Positions 44,104-53,087 of a DNA stretch of 64,000 nt are shown here, one piece after another. The position numbers and the translations under genes are program-made. The notes under the pieces are model-generated. The model had not been told where the DNA came from, ran no database searches, and worked only from the letters and a program-made list of their open reading frames with translations. Location: the NCBI GenBank assembly GCA_965229935.1, contig CBDDKB010000002.1:1922001-1986000 (forward strand). The letters are read 5' to 3'. Every line of letters starts with the position of its first letter. Positions within the stretch are counted from its first letter, which is position 1. The DNA is from SPJN01 sp965229935 (GTDB taxonomy: Bacteria; Pseudomonadota; Alphaproteobacteria; SPJN01).

Positions 44104-45489
44104 ATGCAAGCAACGGCCTCAACGGCGCTATCAAAACGATCACACCAAAATAAAGTGGATATTTTGGTCTGTATTGTTGTTGCCAGTTTGACCCCGTTTT
44201 GGCTGTCTGTTGCCCGCTTTCCCGGCGGCGGCGCCATAGAATTCGGGCATGTAGCCAGTTTCTTGTTGGTTGCCGTAACAGCCGCTAACCTGTCCGCATG
44301 GCCACGCCTTTTCAATACACTCAAGCGCGACTGGTTTTTAGCCTATGTGTTCTTGTTCACTGTATTCTTATTAACAGGCTTGCTTCACAGCGAATTTGAA
44401 ACCATGTCGTTTGCCTTTGGGCGCATATATTGGGTCTTCATCATGCTGTGTCTGGTTGCCAGACAACCGTCTGCCCGCACGATTTACTGGTCATCAATAT
44501 TTGCTGTTTTGACCTTTTTAATCTGTTTTCTTTATTCATCCAATCAGGCTGGCCTTTCAGTTACGACGCTTTATCAAGAAGTTTTCTTGAATGGTAATAC
44601 CTATTACGGACGAAACTACTATCTAAAGACATTGGTTCAACATTATGCCGACCCTTTTGCGCCTGTGGGGACCCGTGAAGACAGTGTGAACATCTTCTCT
44701 CACTTGCCGGTCTTGTTCACTTTATTATTGTTGATCACACGCCATGCTGTCAGCCCATTCCGCGGCAAGACACTGCTGGACAATTTGCTGACCCTATTTG
44801 CTGTATCATTCTGCTTTATTGCCCTGTCACGCACCGCCATTCTAATCTTGGCCGCCTGTGTTTTGGTGTCTTTTGCGCTTAGCTCCCTGAAGTCAGGGTC
44901 GTTCACAGGAATTTTGGGTCTGCTTGCACTTGGCATTTTCTTGTTGCTGGTATTGGGCACCGACACCAGCATGTTTGAAGGGCTTCGGGCGCGGTTCTTT
45001 GATGATAACCGTTCGCTCGACATTCGGTCTGAACTGACTACCTATACCTATAAAGTGATTAGCGAGAACCCATTTAGTGGCGGCGGCAGAATCAGTACAG
45101 AGCTTGATCAACGCACATTCCACAATCTGTATTTGGGCGCATGGGCGGCATCCGGCATTATTGGCCTTATTGCTGCCTTGGCTTATCTGACGATCTTTAG
45201 CCTGAACTGGATGCGGGCTTTGCGCATGGCGCTTGTTTCACGTGCAACCGTAAATGGCTGGTCCGTCAATTGGCTCCATTCATTGATAGTGCCCCCGATC
45301 CTAATGTCGTTTGTATCAGGCGGGATGGGATTAACTGGCGGCTTCAGTCTTTTGGCAATCGGCCTTGGCTTTCAAGCGATCGACCAAGTTCGTGATGCCC
45401 TGAAATCAACAGCTGAACAAGCTGACGCATCTTCCGACAACTTGCCCTTGCAGGATCAAGACAAAATCGCAACCCGCGTCGAAGCCTAG
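44104..45489 (+). CDS. Second O-antigen ligase/polymerase-like membrane protein
   Basis: The protein has 461 residues from ATG at 44104, with GAGGG 5 bases upstream; a TTG at 44014 would add 30 residues. It has about eleven membrane helices. The Wzy_C-like loop (RARFFDDNRSLDIRSELTTYTYKVISENPFSGGG, then TFHNLYLGAWAASGIIGL) has the conserved H-N. The locally higher A+T content hints at different ancestry from neighbours. It is convergent with the acyltransferase, overlapping it by 4 bases at the stops. Confidence 0.82.
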   Translation: MQATASTALSKRSHQNKVDILVCIVVASLTPFWLSVARFPGGGAIEFGHVASFLLVAVTAANLSAWPRLFNTLKRDWFLAYVFLFTVFLLTGLLHSEFETMSFAFGRIYWVFIMLCLVARQPSARTIYWSSIFAVLTFLICFLYSSNQAGLSVTTLYQEVFLNGNTYYGRNYYLKTLVQHYADPFAPVGTREDSVNIFSHLPVLFTLLLLITRHAVSPFRGKTLLDNLLTLFAVSFCFIALSRTAILILAACVLVSFALSSLKSGSFTGILGLLALGIFLLLVLGTDTSMFEGLRARFFDDNRSLDIRSELTTYTYKVISENPFSGGGRISTELDQRTFHNLYLGAWAASGIIGLIAALAYLTIFSLNWMRALRMALVSRATVNGWSVNWLHSLIVPPILMSFVSGGMGLTGGFSLLAIGLGFQAIDQVRDALKSTAEQADASSDNLPLQDQDKIATRVEA

Positions 45490-46589
45490 CCCAATTTTTT
45501 GAACCAACGCCGGGCAGGCTCCTCTACCCAATGGAAGGTGATGGCAGACGCGCCGATCGTTAGGGCAAACATCACTGCAATCTTATACCAGCTATTTTCA
45601 GGGGCAAATAGTGGCTCTAGCCAGGAAATCTCAAGCTGTTCCAATCCAAGCATGTAAAGGATCACTATGAAGTGCAACATATAGATCGAATAGCTAATCT
45701 CGCCCAGCCAGCAATTGAGCCGCTGTTTGGTTATAATGCCCAATGGGCCACTTTCTGAGCGCAAGCCCCACATCATGATCGCCAGAATCGGATAGACTAA
45801 AAGGTCATACCAAGAGAACACCAACATACACACGAACAACACAAATCCAACCGTCTGTGCAATGTTCATCGGTAATGGTGTTTCGCCGATTTTTCGTTGC
45901 GCCATCTCATAGATCAGGCCGCCTGTCATGAACCCCGCAAGACAACGAAACACGCCATAATCATATGACAGGTCAAGCGACCCAACAGGGTGCCCCGGCA
46001 TGACCCATGCCAGTACGGCCATGCTGATCGCGACAACGGCGATTTGATAGATAATGCGCAGCCCTTTTGGCACAAAAAACATGACGACAAAGGCAAGATA
46101 GGCCACCATCTCAACACTGATGGTCCAGCTAGGGGCATTCCATGTCAGCGTGTCGTGCAGGCCCAACGATTGCAGCAACAGAACATTGGTTATAAATGAC
46201 CAAAGGCTATAGGCATCGCCTGAGAACACAGTGGCATCAGTTTCGACAACACCCAGCGCACCGGCAACCGGGCGGGATATCTGCAACAACAACACTAGCA
46301 GCAAGGCAAATATATGGAGCGGATAGATCCGCGCCAGACGAGCCAAAAGATATTTTTTGACAGACGGCCACTGCACGCCATCGTCAAACAATCGCGTATA
46401 GACCGCAAAAATCACAACGCCGCTGACTATGAAGAACATGTCCAAAAACACATGCAGTTCTGTGAATATGTTGAAGGTGGCAGCATCAAGCGCAGCCTGA
46501 TCGGGAATTTCCAGCCGAAAGTGATAAAAGGCAACAATTAGCGCCCCGATACCGCGCATGCCCGTATAGGTACGTTCGCCACTATTCAT
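45486..46589 (-). CDS. Acyltransferase 3 (OafA-like) membrane O-acyltransferase
   Basis: The protein has 367 residues from ATG at 46589. It has ten membrane helices. The N-terminal RTYTGMRGIGALIVAFYHF contains the family R/K-x10-H motif whose His is catalytic. Other landmarks are FFIVSGVVIF, KYLLARLARIYPLHIFALL, WSFITNVLLLQSLGLHDTLTWNAPSWTISVEMVAYLAFV and a final HWVEEPARRWF. It acetylates or acylates sugar residues of the exopolysaccharide, probably on the lipid-linked intermediate or in the periplasm. Confidence 0.9.
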   Translation of the reverse strand: MNSGERTYTGMRGIGALIVAFYHFRLEIPDQAALDAATFNIFTELHVFLDMFFIVSGVVIFAVYTRLFDDGVQWPSVKKYLLARLARIYPLHIFALLLVLLLQISRPVAGALGVVETDATVFSGDAYSLWSFITNVLLLQSLGLHDTLTWNAPSWTISVEMVAYLAFVVMFFVPKGLRIIYQIAVVAISMAVLAWVMPGHPVGSLDLSYDYGVFRCLAGFMTGGLIYEMAQRKIGETPLPMNIAQTVGFVLFVCMLVFSWYDLLVYPILAIMMWGLRSESGPLGIITKQRLNCWLGEISYSIYMLHFIVILYMLGLEQLEISWLEPLFAPENSWYKIAVMFALTIGASAITFHWVEEPARRWFKKLG

Positions 46590-46951
46590 TTTATAATCCC
46601 ACCATAGATTATTGCCACCGATATGGATCATCTAACGGATTTGACAGCCACGCAACAACCGCAAACTTGAACTGACCGCTTCTTTTCCGATTTTCACTAT
46701 ATTTTAAGGGCTTAACAGCTTTTCAGCCCATGACCTGCTGGCGAAAGTGTTGCATTCATCACACCAAAGTGTGTTTTCCCCGATTGACACAGTAAACCGG
46801 ATTTAAGCATACTTCATTGTGGTGGTACTTTGGTCGGTATCCTGAACAGACGCGTGATAAACAAATAGAACGATTCGGTGTTACCAGCCTGTCACGAAAG
46901 GCGCGTACACAAGATCTATGCGGTTTAGGGTAAGGTTGCAGGGATTCAACG
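46590..46951. other. Divergent gap between acyltransferase and initiating transferase
   Basis: No gene is supported in these 362 bases. A small dyad ACAC-CAAA-GTGT occurs at 46761-46772. The arm ACCAAAGT at 46763-46770 is complemented by ACTTTGGT at 46827-46834. These may be regulatory sites for the outward promoters, but I cannot assign a regulator. Confidence 0.35.
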
Positions 46952-48331
46952 ATGCGTGAGGAAAATCGTACACAGGGATTTTCTCGCCAATTATTAATGA
47001 TTGGCGATTTGATCATGATGTTGATCATTGCCCAGCTTGTTTCCGGGGTCCTTATGGATGCGTGGTTCGGCATCCCGGACCATTTTCAATTGCCCACCAT
47101 GATCGTCATCGTCACCTACCTTGTGACCAGCATTTTGGTGCGCAGCGTAACCGACACGCGCAAGCGCAATTTAGGCACAGACTATGCTGTGGTGATTATC
47201 TCATGGGTCTTCGCCGCCATCACACTGACGACCTATTTCTTCTTTTCCAAAACCGGTATCAATTATTCACGGCTGTGGTTTGGTAGCTGGCTAACCCTAA
47301 CGCCAATCATGATTGTTCTGGGGCGTTTCTTCTTTGCCCAGGTTTTGGCTATTATGGGGATTGAAAAAGTCTATCGGCAACATGCCTTATTGATTACCGA
47401 CGGGTCCGAAACAGCGACCAAGTTTGGTGACGCGTTTCGGCTAAACACCAACACAATTGAGATTGTTGGTTCTGTACACATCCCCGCTGTTGAGACTGAT
47501 GACAAGGAACGGGAAGCCGCCGTTACCTCTATCAAGCGGCAGTTGGAAAAGGGCGAGATTGACACGCTGTTGGTTGCGCCAACCTCGAACCAAACCCTGC
47601 TTGCGGAATTGCATGAGGGACTGCGCCATTATTCAATCGACCTGCTGACCTGCCCCAGCAATTACAGCCCCAACATGATCGTCGCCGATGCCCTGATTGT
47701 CGACGGCATGCCGCTATTGCTGGCCCAAAGTCGCCCGATCAGGGGCGAAGCGCAAATTCTGAAAGCGCTGGAAGATCGTATCTTGGGGACAATATTGCTG
47801 CTGGCCTTTGCCCCCCTGATGATGATGATCGCCATCGCCATCAAGCTTGATAGCCGCGGACCTGTTTTCTTTATTCAAAGCCGTCATGGCTTTAACCATG
47901 ACGAATTTCGGATGTTCAAATTCCGCTCTATGTATTCTGGCGATGACGGCGCCAAACAGGCAACCCGCAATGATGATCGCATCACGCGCGTTGGTCGCTG
48001 GTTGCGCCGTACCAGCCTTGATGAACTGCCGCAGCTAATCAATGTTGTGATGGGCCACATGTCCTTGGTTGGCCCCCGCCCGCATGCAACGCCGCATCGT
48101 GATATGTTTGCCAAACAAATCGACAGTTGGTTGGCGCGCCATCGCGTCAAACCCGGAATCACCGGGTGGGCGCAAATTAACGGCTTCCGTGGTGAGATTG
48201 AAAATTCTGACGAACTGCACGGCAGGGTCGAACATGACCTGTATTATATCGACAATTGGTCGGTACTGCTGGATCTAAAGATCCTGTTCATCACCCCGCT
48301 AAAGGGCTTTGTCCACCCCAAAGCCTACTAG
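46952..48331 (+). CDS. Undecaprenyl-phosphate sugar-phosphotransferase (initiating transferase)
   Basis: The protein has 459 residues. It has four or five N-terminal membrane helices and a CoA-binding-like middle domain (RQHALLITDGSETATKFGDAF). The C-terminal bacterial sugar transferase domain carries KALEDRILGTILLLAFAPLMMMIAIAIKLDSRGPVFFIQSRHGFNHDEFRMFKFRSM, LRRTSLDELPQLINVVMGHMSLVGPRPH and HRVKPGITGWAQINGFRGE. It transfers a hexose-1-phosphate to undecaprenyl phosphate, starting repeat-unit assembly for the exopolysaccharide. Confidence 0.93.
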   Translation: MREENRTQGFSRQLLMIGDLIMMLIIAQLVSGVLMDAWFGIPDHFQLPTMIVIVTYLVTSILVRSVTDTRKRNLGTDYAVVIISWVFAAITLTTYFFFSKTGINYSRLWFGSWLTLTPIMIVLGRFFFAQVLAIMGIEKVYRQHALLITDGSETATKFGDAFRLNTNTIEIVGSVHIPAVETDDKEREAAVTSIKRQLEKGEIDTLLVAPTSNQTLLAELHEGLRHYSIDLLTCPSNYSPNMIVADALIVDGMPLLLAQSRPIRGEAQILKALEDRILGTILLLAFAPLMMMIAIAIKLDSRGPVFFIQSRHGFNHDEFRMFKFRSMYSGDDGAKQATRNDDRITRVGRWLRRTSLDELPQLINVVMGHMSLVGPRPHATPHRDMFAKQIDSWLARHRVKPGITGWAQINGFRGEIENSDELHGRVEHDLYYIDNWSVLLDLKILFITPLKGFVHPKAY

Positions 48332-48549
48332 GCCGCCGCTACCCCCAGAACGCGCCTTTTGCCTACTGGTCAGCATCCAACGCTGAGACCGGGAAAGACG
48401 CTGGGCTGTTATTAACCGGCACAAACGCTCCGACACATGGATTTCTATTGAGTCTGTCCACAATAATGATGTAGACTACACCTATTAGGCATTCAGCATA
48501 GTGTGACGCAAAAAAACCAAAGTCGCACGGGGACAAATTGGGGGTTCCA

Positions 48550-50985
48550 ATGGACTATTCTTTTGACGGGCGTCGTACGCCCGCCGAACGCGGCGCGCGT
48601 TGCGCCGTCACAGCATTATTGACAGGCAGCTTTTTGGTCGCCAGCACGCCACTGTTTGCCCAAGAGGCTGAGGCAGAGGCAAAAGCCGGGGCTGAGGCAG
48701 CAGTCAGCACACAAGCTGACGACGCCACACCCGCAACAGATGACGCCCCCTCCGCACTGGAAACCAAACCGACAGGCCCCAAGCTTGACGAAATTATCGT
48801 CACCGCACAAAACCGCGCGCAGGATGTGCAGGATGTGCCGATTTCGGTGACCGCCATCGGTGGCGAAACGCTCGACCTAAAGGGGATCGAAGGTGTTGGC
48901 GGCATGGCGCTTGTGGCGCCGAATGTGAAAATTGATGCGGGTGCCTTCTTTAACTTCATCTATGTGCGCGGCATCGGGTCTGACAATAATCAGGGCTTTG
49001 ACAGTTCCGTCGGCCTGTTTATTGACGGGGTTCATCTGGGCCGGCGCGGCTATATCGATCAGGACTTTGTTGATGTGAACCGGGTGGAACTGCTGCGTGG
49101 CCCCCAAGGCGCATTGTTCGGCAAAAACACCATCGCAGGTGCCCTTGCCATTTACACCAACGACCCAACTGATGAGTTTGAGTTCAACGCCACCTATAAA
49201 CTTGGGTTTGAAAATTTTGCAGACGAAGATGAACGCTATAATTTTGCCGTCAACATCCCGATCTATAAGGACAAGGTGGCCATCCGCGCCGGCTATGGCC
49301 ATCACAACCAGCCGGGCTTTATGTACAACACAAAGCTTGATCAGCCCGAACCCGTCACCAATGATGATTTCTACCACACCAAGGCACGGTTTGAACTTGC
49401 AGACAATCTGACATTGACCATCGGGTATGACTGGTCATCGATTGACCTTGGCGGTTCTGGCGCGCAGCTAACAGAACTGCCAGCCCATTGGGCTGCCTTG
49501 TTTCAACTGTTTGACTCCGAAGTTGAAGGCGACGGCACAAATACCACAACCTCTCGCGACGCGCGCGATGGTGCCTTTCGCGACACGACACTGGCCCATG
49601 CGCGGATTGACTGGATTTACAAGGATTATACCTTCACCTCCATCACGGGCTATGCCGACCTTGAAGAATTCGGTTTTCTTGATGTCGACTTTTCGCCCGT
49701 TCCCCTGCTCGCCCTTAGCAGTTCCGAAGAATATGACCAGATCAGTCAGGAATTTCGTGTCCTGACCCCCGAAGGGCCGCTGCAATTCATGGGTGGTTTG
49801 TTTTACTTCCAGTCAGAATTCACCTCTGAACAAAAAGTGCCGTTTTTTGGCATGAACAATGTCGTCCAAACCGCCACCACATTGGGCGTGATCCCGGCTG
49901 TAATCCAAGGCGCGCTTGACCCGTTGGTATCGCAACTGCCGGGCATTGATTTTTCAAGCGGTGCTGACGAACGGCAGAACTTTATCAATCAGCGCACCAC
50001 GACCTATTCTGCCTTTGGCGAGGTAAATGGCTGGCTAACGGAAGAATGGTTGCTGACCGTTGGCCTGCGTTACACGCGCGAAAAGAAAGAGGCGTATCAG
50101 CGCCTGACCCATGAAAATGGCGGCGTCTTCTTTGCCGCGATTGTGCCGGGTGAAGAAGATTATGAACTGGATGATGACCGTCACGAAACCCATTGGACGC
50201 CACGTGTTGTTCTGTCATGGCAACCCGATGATGATCAAATGGTCTATGCCAGCGCCAATCAGGGCAATAAGGCAGGCGGCTTTAACGCCAACGCGCTGAA
50301 CGACCAGCAAACACGGTTTGAAGACGAAACCTCATACGCGTTTGAACTTGGCTATCGGTCCACATGGTTGGGCGGCGCGGCACTGTTCAATGTTTCAGCC
50401 TTCTATTCAATCTTTAAGGACCTGCAAGTGTCAGCCTTTAACGGCACCGAATATGTGGTGACCAATGCAGCCGACGCCATCAGTCGCGGGATTGAGCTTG
50501 AAGGCGCGCTCGCCTTGTCAGAAACCCTGATGCTGACCATGAATTACGGCTATCTTGATGCCTATTATGACAGCTTCACATCGGGGCCTTGCGTGGCCGG
50601 TGCCGAAGAAACACCCTGTGATTTGACCGGGAAGCCGCTTGCCAACGCGCCGCAGGATTCGGGCAACTTCTCAGTCTTTTATGATACGCCGCTGTTTAAC
50701 TGGCCGGTGAATTTTCACCTGTCAGCGGATGCGTTTTATCAGGGTGATATCTTCTTCCAGACGGACCTTGATCCGCTCGACACGCGCGAGGCGGCCGTGC
50801 TGTATAATGCCCGCGTCGGGTTCCACGATCCTGAAAATCTGTGGTCGGTCATTCTCGCCGTCAATAATCTGACCGGGGACGAAGCCTCTGTCGGGTCAGC
50901 AGACGTGCCTGTCTTTGAAGGGGCGCATTTTGGTGGCGGTGGTGGTGGCCGTGTCTTCTATCTTGAAGGCCGCGTCCGCTTTTAA
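48550..50985 (+). CDS. TonB-dependent outer-membrane receptor (3 of 3)
   Basis: The protein has about 811 residues from ATG at 48550. The signal peptide ends at LFAQ. An Ala/Glu-rich stretch is followed by the TonB box KLDEIIVTAQNRAQDVQDVP. The plug has FIYVRGIGSDNNQGFDSSVG and LRGPQGALFGKNTIAGAL. The barrel ends in LEGRVRF with terminal Phe. The loop GPCVAGAEETPCDLTGKPLANAP carries the Cys pair shared with its two paralogues. It is followed by a bidirectional terminator, and the next genes are minus-strand barrels. Confidence 0.93.
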   Translation: MDYSFDGRRTPAERGARCAVTALLTGSFLVASTPLFAQEAEAEAKAGAEAAVSTQADDATPATDDAPSALETKPTGPKLDEIIVTAQNRAQDVQDVPISVTAIGGETLDLKGIEGVGGMALVAPNVKIDAGAFFNFIYVRGIGSDNNQGFDSSVGLFIDGVHLGRRGYIDQDFVDVNRVELLRGPQGALFGKNTIAGALAIYTNDPTDEFEFNATYKLGFENFADEDERYNFAVNIPIYKDKVAIRAGYGHHNQPGFMYNTKLDQPEPVTNDDFYHTKARFELADNLTLTIGYDWSSIDLGGSGAQLTELPAHWAALFQLFDSEVEGDGTNTTTSRDARDGAFRDTTLAHARIDWIYKDYTFTSITGYADLEEFGFLDVDFSPVPLLALSSSEEYDQISQEFRVLTPEGPLQFMGGLFYFQSEFTSEQKVPFFGMNNVVQTATTLGVIPAVIQGALDPLVSQLPGIDFSSGADERQNFINQRTTTYSAFGEVNGWLTEEWLLTVGLRYTREKKEAYQRLTHENGGVFFAAIVPGEEDYELDDDRHETHWTPRVVLSWQPDDDQMVYASANQGNKAGGFNANALNDQQTRFEDETSYAFELGYRSTWLGGAALFNVSAFYSIFKDLQVSAFNGTEYVVTNAADAISRGIELEGALALSETLMLTMNYGYLDAYYDSFTSGPCVAGAEETPCDLTGKPLANAPQDSGNFSVFYDTPLFNWPVNFHLSADAFYQGDIFFQTDLDPLDTREAAVLYNARVGFHDPENLWSVILAVNNLTGDEASVGSADVPVFEGAHFGGGGGGRVFYLEGRVRF

Positions 50986-51012
50986 CCCGCACCACCACAC
51001 ACCAAGACACAG

Positions 51013-51050
51013 AAAACCCCGCCGCGCGAAATCGCATGGCGGGGCTTTTT
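51013..51050. terminator. Bidirectional terminator, copy 1 of a repeated hairpin
   Basis: AAAACCCCGCC and GGCGGGGCTTTTT enclose a 14-base loop. It ends the TonB receptor transcript on the plus strand and the minus-strand barrel gene 51065-51658. Near-identical hairpins occur at 51688 and 52398. Confidence 0.85.
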
Positions 51051-51064
51051 ACTCGGAACAAGTT

Positions 51065-51658
51065 CTAAAAATAATAAAGACCGCGCAGGCTTGTTATTTG
51101 TAATTCCGCATCGCTGAAATCCACATAGCGGTGATCCAAAAGCAACCTCACGCCCGGTGCCACCCTGACATCCACCCCTAGTCCAAACATTGGATCAACG
51201 CCATCATTCTTCTGACGAAAAGTAGTGACGGCGCCGGGGGGGCCCACTTTCTCAGTAATCTGGTTCCGCCAAAAAAAGGCACCACCTTCTCCAAACAAGC
51301 GAACGACACCAGTCTTACTTACAGGCAATATCAGTTTGCTAATCAGCGTCGCGCCGCGCAGTTTAGCGGTCGCTCTACTGGTTCGAAAGTTTACGAACAA
51401 GTCTGCACTGCCTTCGATCGCGAATGACATGCTCGAGCTAGTGCTAAATAGGCTTTCATACCCAAGAAATAAGCTGCCGCCCTTCGCGCGATCATCAAAA
51501 TTTGCACCATTGGGCGAAATGCCGGCATCCAACCGACTATAATTTAAACCTATACCCCCATACAAATTGTCAGCAAATGATTGGCTAGACAAGGTCGCAC
51601 CACCAAACACAATCCCGACTGCGAACAGAAGCTGCGCGATTTTTTTATTTGCAGTCAT
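51065..51658 (-). CDS. Small outer-membrane beta-barrel protein A
   Basis: The protein has about 197 residues from ATG at 51658 (AGGGA upstream). The signal peptide ends at QSFA. The mature part starts NLYGGIGLNYSRLDAG, continues in amphipathic strands (SFAIEGSADLFVNF, LISKLILPVSKTGVVRLFGEGGAFFWRNQ, GLGVDVRVAPGVRLLLDHRYVDF) and ends LRGLYYF. It fits the eight-stranded OmpA/OprF-like porin-family barrel. It is a clear relative of the protein at 52452 (GSLFLGYES versus GSLFLGVES; LRGLYYF versus LRALYYF). Confidence 0.8.
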   Translation of the reverse strand: MTANKKIAQLLFAVGIVFGGATLSSQSFADNLYGGIGLNYSRLDAGISPNGANFDDRAKGGSLFLGYESLFSTSSSMSFAIEGSADLFVNFRTSRATAKLRGATLISKLILPVSKTGVVRLFGEGGAFFWRNQITEKVGPPGAVTTFRQKNDGVDPMFGLGVDVRVAPGVRLLLDHRYVDFSDAELQITSLRGLYYF

Positions 51659-51687
51659 TGTTTTTCCCTTTTTAACGACACCAGTAA

Positions 51688-51720
51688 CCGCCACGCAAAA
51701 AATGCATGGCGGGGTTTTTT
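51688..51720. terminator. Hairpin, copy 2 of the repeated terminator
   Basis: CCGCC and GGCGG arms (extended by GCA/TGC inside) with GGTTTTTT on the plus-strand side. The minus-strand side has lost the C-tract partner (GTAACCG instead of AAAACCCC), so it is a degraded version of copies 1 and 3. It lies after the stop of the minus-strand gene 51743-52342. Confidence 0.7.
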
Positions 51721-51742
51721 ATACTGCAAATTACCGTTTGGC

Positions 51743-52342
51743 TTAGTAGTAATATTTCAGGCCGAATGTAACACCATCAACATCAAGGTTGAACCCGGCA
51801 CCTGTATCAATTTCCTGTAAATTGTATTTCCCGACCAGGCGCAAACCCTTGGCCACGACGGTATCAAGCCCGAAATTATAATAGAGGTTTTCACCGGTTC
51901 CATCACCGAGGAAACTTGCATCCACATCCCAGAACCCAATGCCGACGCCTGCCAACAATCGCACATTGCGTGCAGGGAACGGTGCGACCGCAAACGTCCC
52001 GCCAAGGGTAACAATGCCAACATTGGTCGTCCCTAAGCCCAAGCCTTTAAACTCCATTTCATCTGAATAGGAGTAGCCCAAATCGATACCAATAGTCAGG
52101 CCTGCTTCGGGTACCAGAAAAAAGTCCACCCCGCCATTTATGCCAATGGTATAGCCTTTTTCACTCGCCGCAGCAGCACCGCCAGAATCGAACTCGGTGC
52201 GAACAATTCCAGCCTGACCAGAAATATAAGGATAAATAACTTTATTTGTCGATGATTGCGCCCAAACTGCTTGCGGTGCGAATGCCAAAAGCGTCAATGC
52301 AAATAACCCGCCAAATACGGGCACAGATTTAAATCGCGTCAT
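51743..52342 (-). CDS. Small outer-membrane beta-barrel protein B
   Basis: The protein has about 199 residues from ATG at 52342; upstream in-frame residues run through the neighbouring hairpin and are unlikely coding. The signal peptide ends at AVWAQ. Strands include IYPYISGQAGIVRTEFD, YTIGINGGVDFFLVPEAGLTIGIDLGYSY and GLDTVVAKGLRLVGKYNLQEIDTG, ending VTFGLKYYY. It has the size and ending of an eight-stranded porin-family barrel, more divergent than neighbours A and C. Function unknown. Confidence 0.75.
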   Translation of the reverse strand: MTRFKSVPVFGGLFALTLLAFAPQAVWAQSSTNKVIYPYISGQAGIVRTEFDSGGAAAASEKGYTIGINGGVDFFLVPEAGLTIGIDLGYSYSDEMEFKGLGLGTTNVGIVTLGGTFAVAPFPARNVRLLAGVGIGFWDVDASFLGDGTGENLYYNFGLDTVVAKGLRLVGKYNLQEIDTGAGFNLDVDGVTFGLKYYY

Positions 52343-52397
52343 GATTATATTCCCCCAAATTTGCTCAAACCACCTGCAATCCCACAGGTCAAAACAG

Positions 52398-52436
52398 AAA
52401 AACCCCGCCACGCAAAACGCATGGCGGGGTTTTTTT
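52398..52436. terminator. Bidirectional terminator, copy 3 of the repeated hairpin
   Basis: AAAAACCCCGCC and GGCGGGGTTTTTTT pair around ACGCAAAACGCAT. It is nearly symmetric, with a T-run in both directions. It follows the stop of the minus-strand gene 52452-53000 and precedes gene B. Confidence 0.85.
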
Positions 52437-52451
52437 AACTAGCAGCAAGTT

Positions 52452-53000
52452 CTAGAAGTAGTAGAGCGCGCGCAAGCCTGTAATGTGCCAATCGGTGTCA
52501 TCTTCAAACACATACCGATAATCGAAACCCAGCCGGGCACCCGGCGCAACACGGAAATCGATACCCGCCCCTAGCAAGGCATCGCTGCCCGTATCTGATA
52601 CACCGTTTACTTCTGCATCACCGAACAACACACCTGCCTGGCCAGAAAGCCGAACAATGCCGCTCTGCGACAAGGGTACAAATACTTTTGCCGCCACGCT
52701 GCCGCCGATCACCTCCAATGTATTGCCAGAATCTTCGAACTCGTCAAAATATTCAAAGGCCGCTTCAACACCGACTGAGACATTGCTTGATGATGACACT
52801 GTACTTTCCACACCCAGAAAGAGAGAGCCCGCAGCAACCCCATCGGAAAAACTGCTACCGCCGCCGACATCAACGTCAAGATAAGAATAATTAGCTGATA
52901 GACCACCATAGGCACTGACATTCTGCGCCATTGCCGCGTTCCCAATGCCCGCAACGCCGAACGCCGCAATCGCAGCCACCAAAAGCTTAAACTTGTTCAT
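52452..53000 (-). CDS. Small outer-membrane beta-barrel protein C
   Basis: The protein has 182 residues. The signal peptide ends at AAMAQ. The mature sequence starts NVSAYGGLSANYSYLDVDVGGGSS, continues with AAGSLFLGVESTVSSSSNVSVGVEAAFEYF, KVFVPLSQSGIVRLSGQAGVLFGD and GAGIDFRVAPGARLGFDYRYVF, and ends LRALYYF. It is a paralogue of protein A, with the same strand order and the same SGIVRLxGxAG and RVAPGxRL motifs. The predicted eight-stranded barrel carries a terminal Phe. Confidence 0.8.
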   Translation of the reverse strand: MNKFKLLVAAIAAFGVAGIGNAAMAQNVSAYGGLSANYSYLDVDVGGGSSFSDGVAAGSLFLGVESTVSSSSNVSVGVEAAFEYFDEFEDSGNTLEVIGGSVAAKVFVPLSQSGIVRLSGQAGVLFGDAEVNGVSDTGSDALLGAGIDFRVAPGARLGFDYRYVFEDDTDWHITGLRALYYF

Positions 53001-53087
53001 AACAATCCCCCGTTTTATGAATTAGTCCAGATAGCTTAACAGTCTGTCACGCCTTTACAATTGTAATTTTCTTTTGGTTTTCAGCTT

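Noticed and set aside
34946..48331. Exosortase/PEP-CTERM type polysaccharide system
   Set aside because: No exosortase gene and no PEP-CTERM tail on any secreted protein in the locus.
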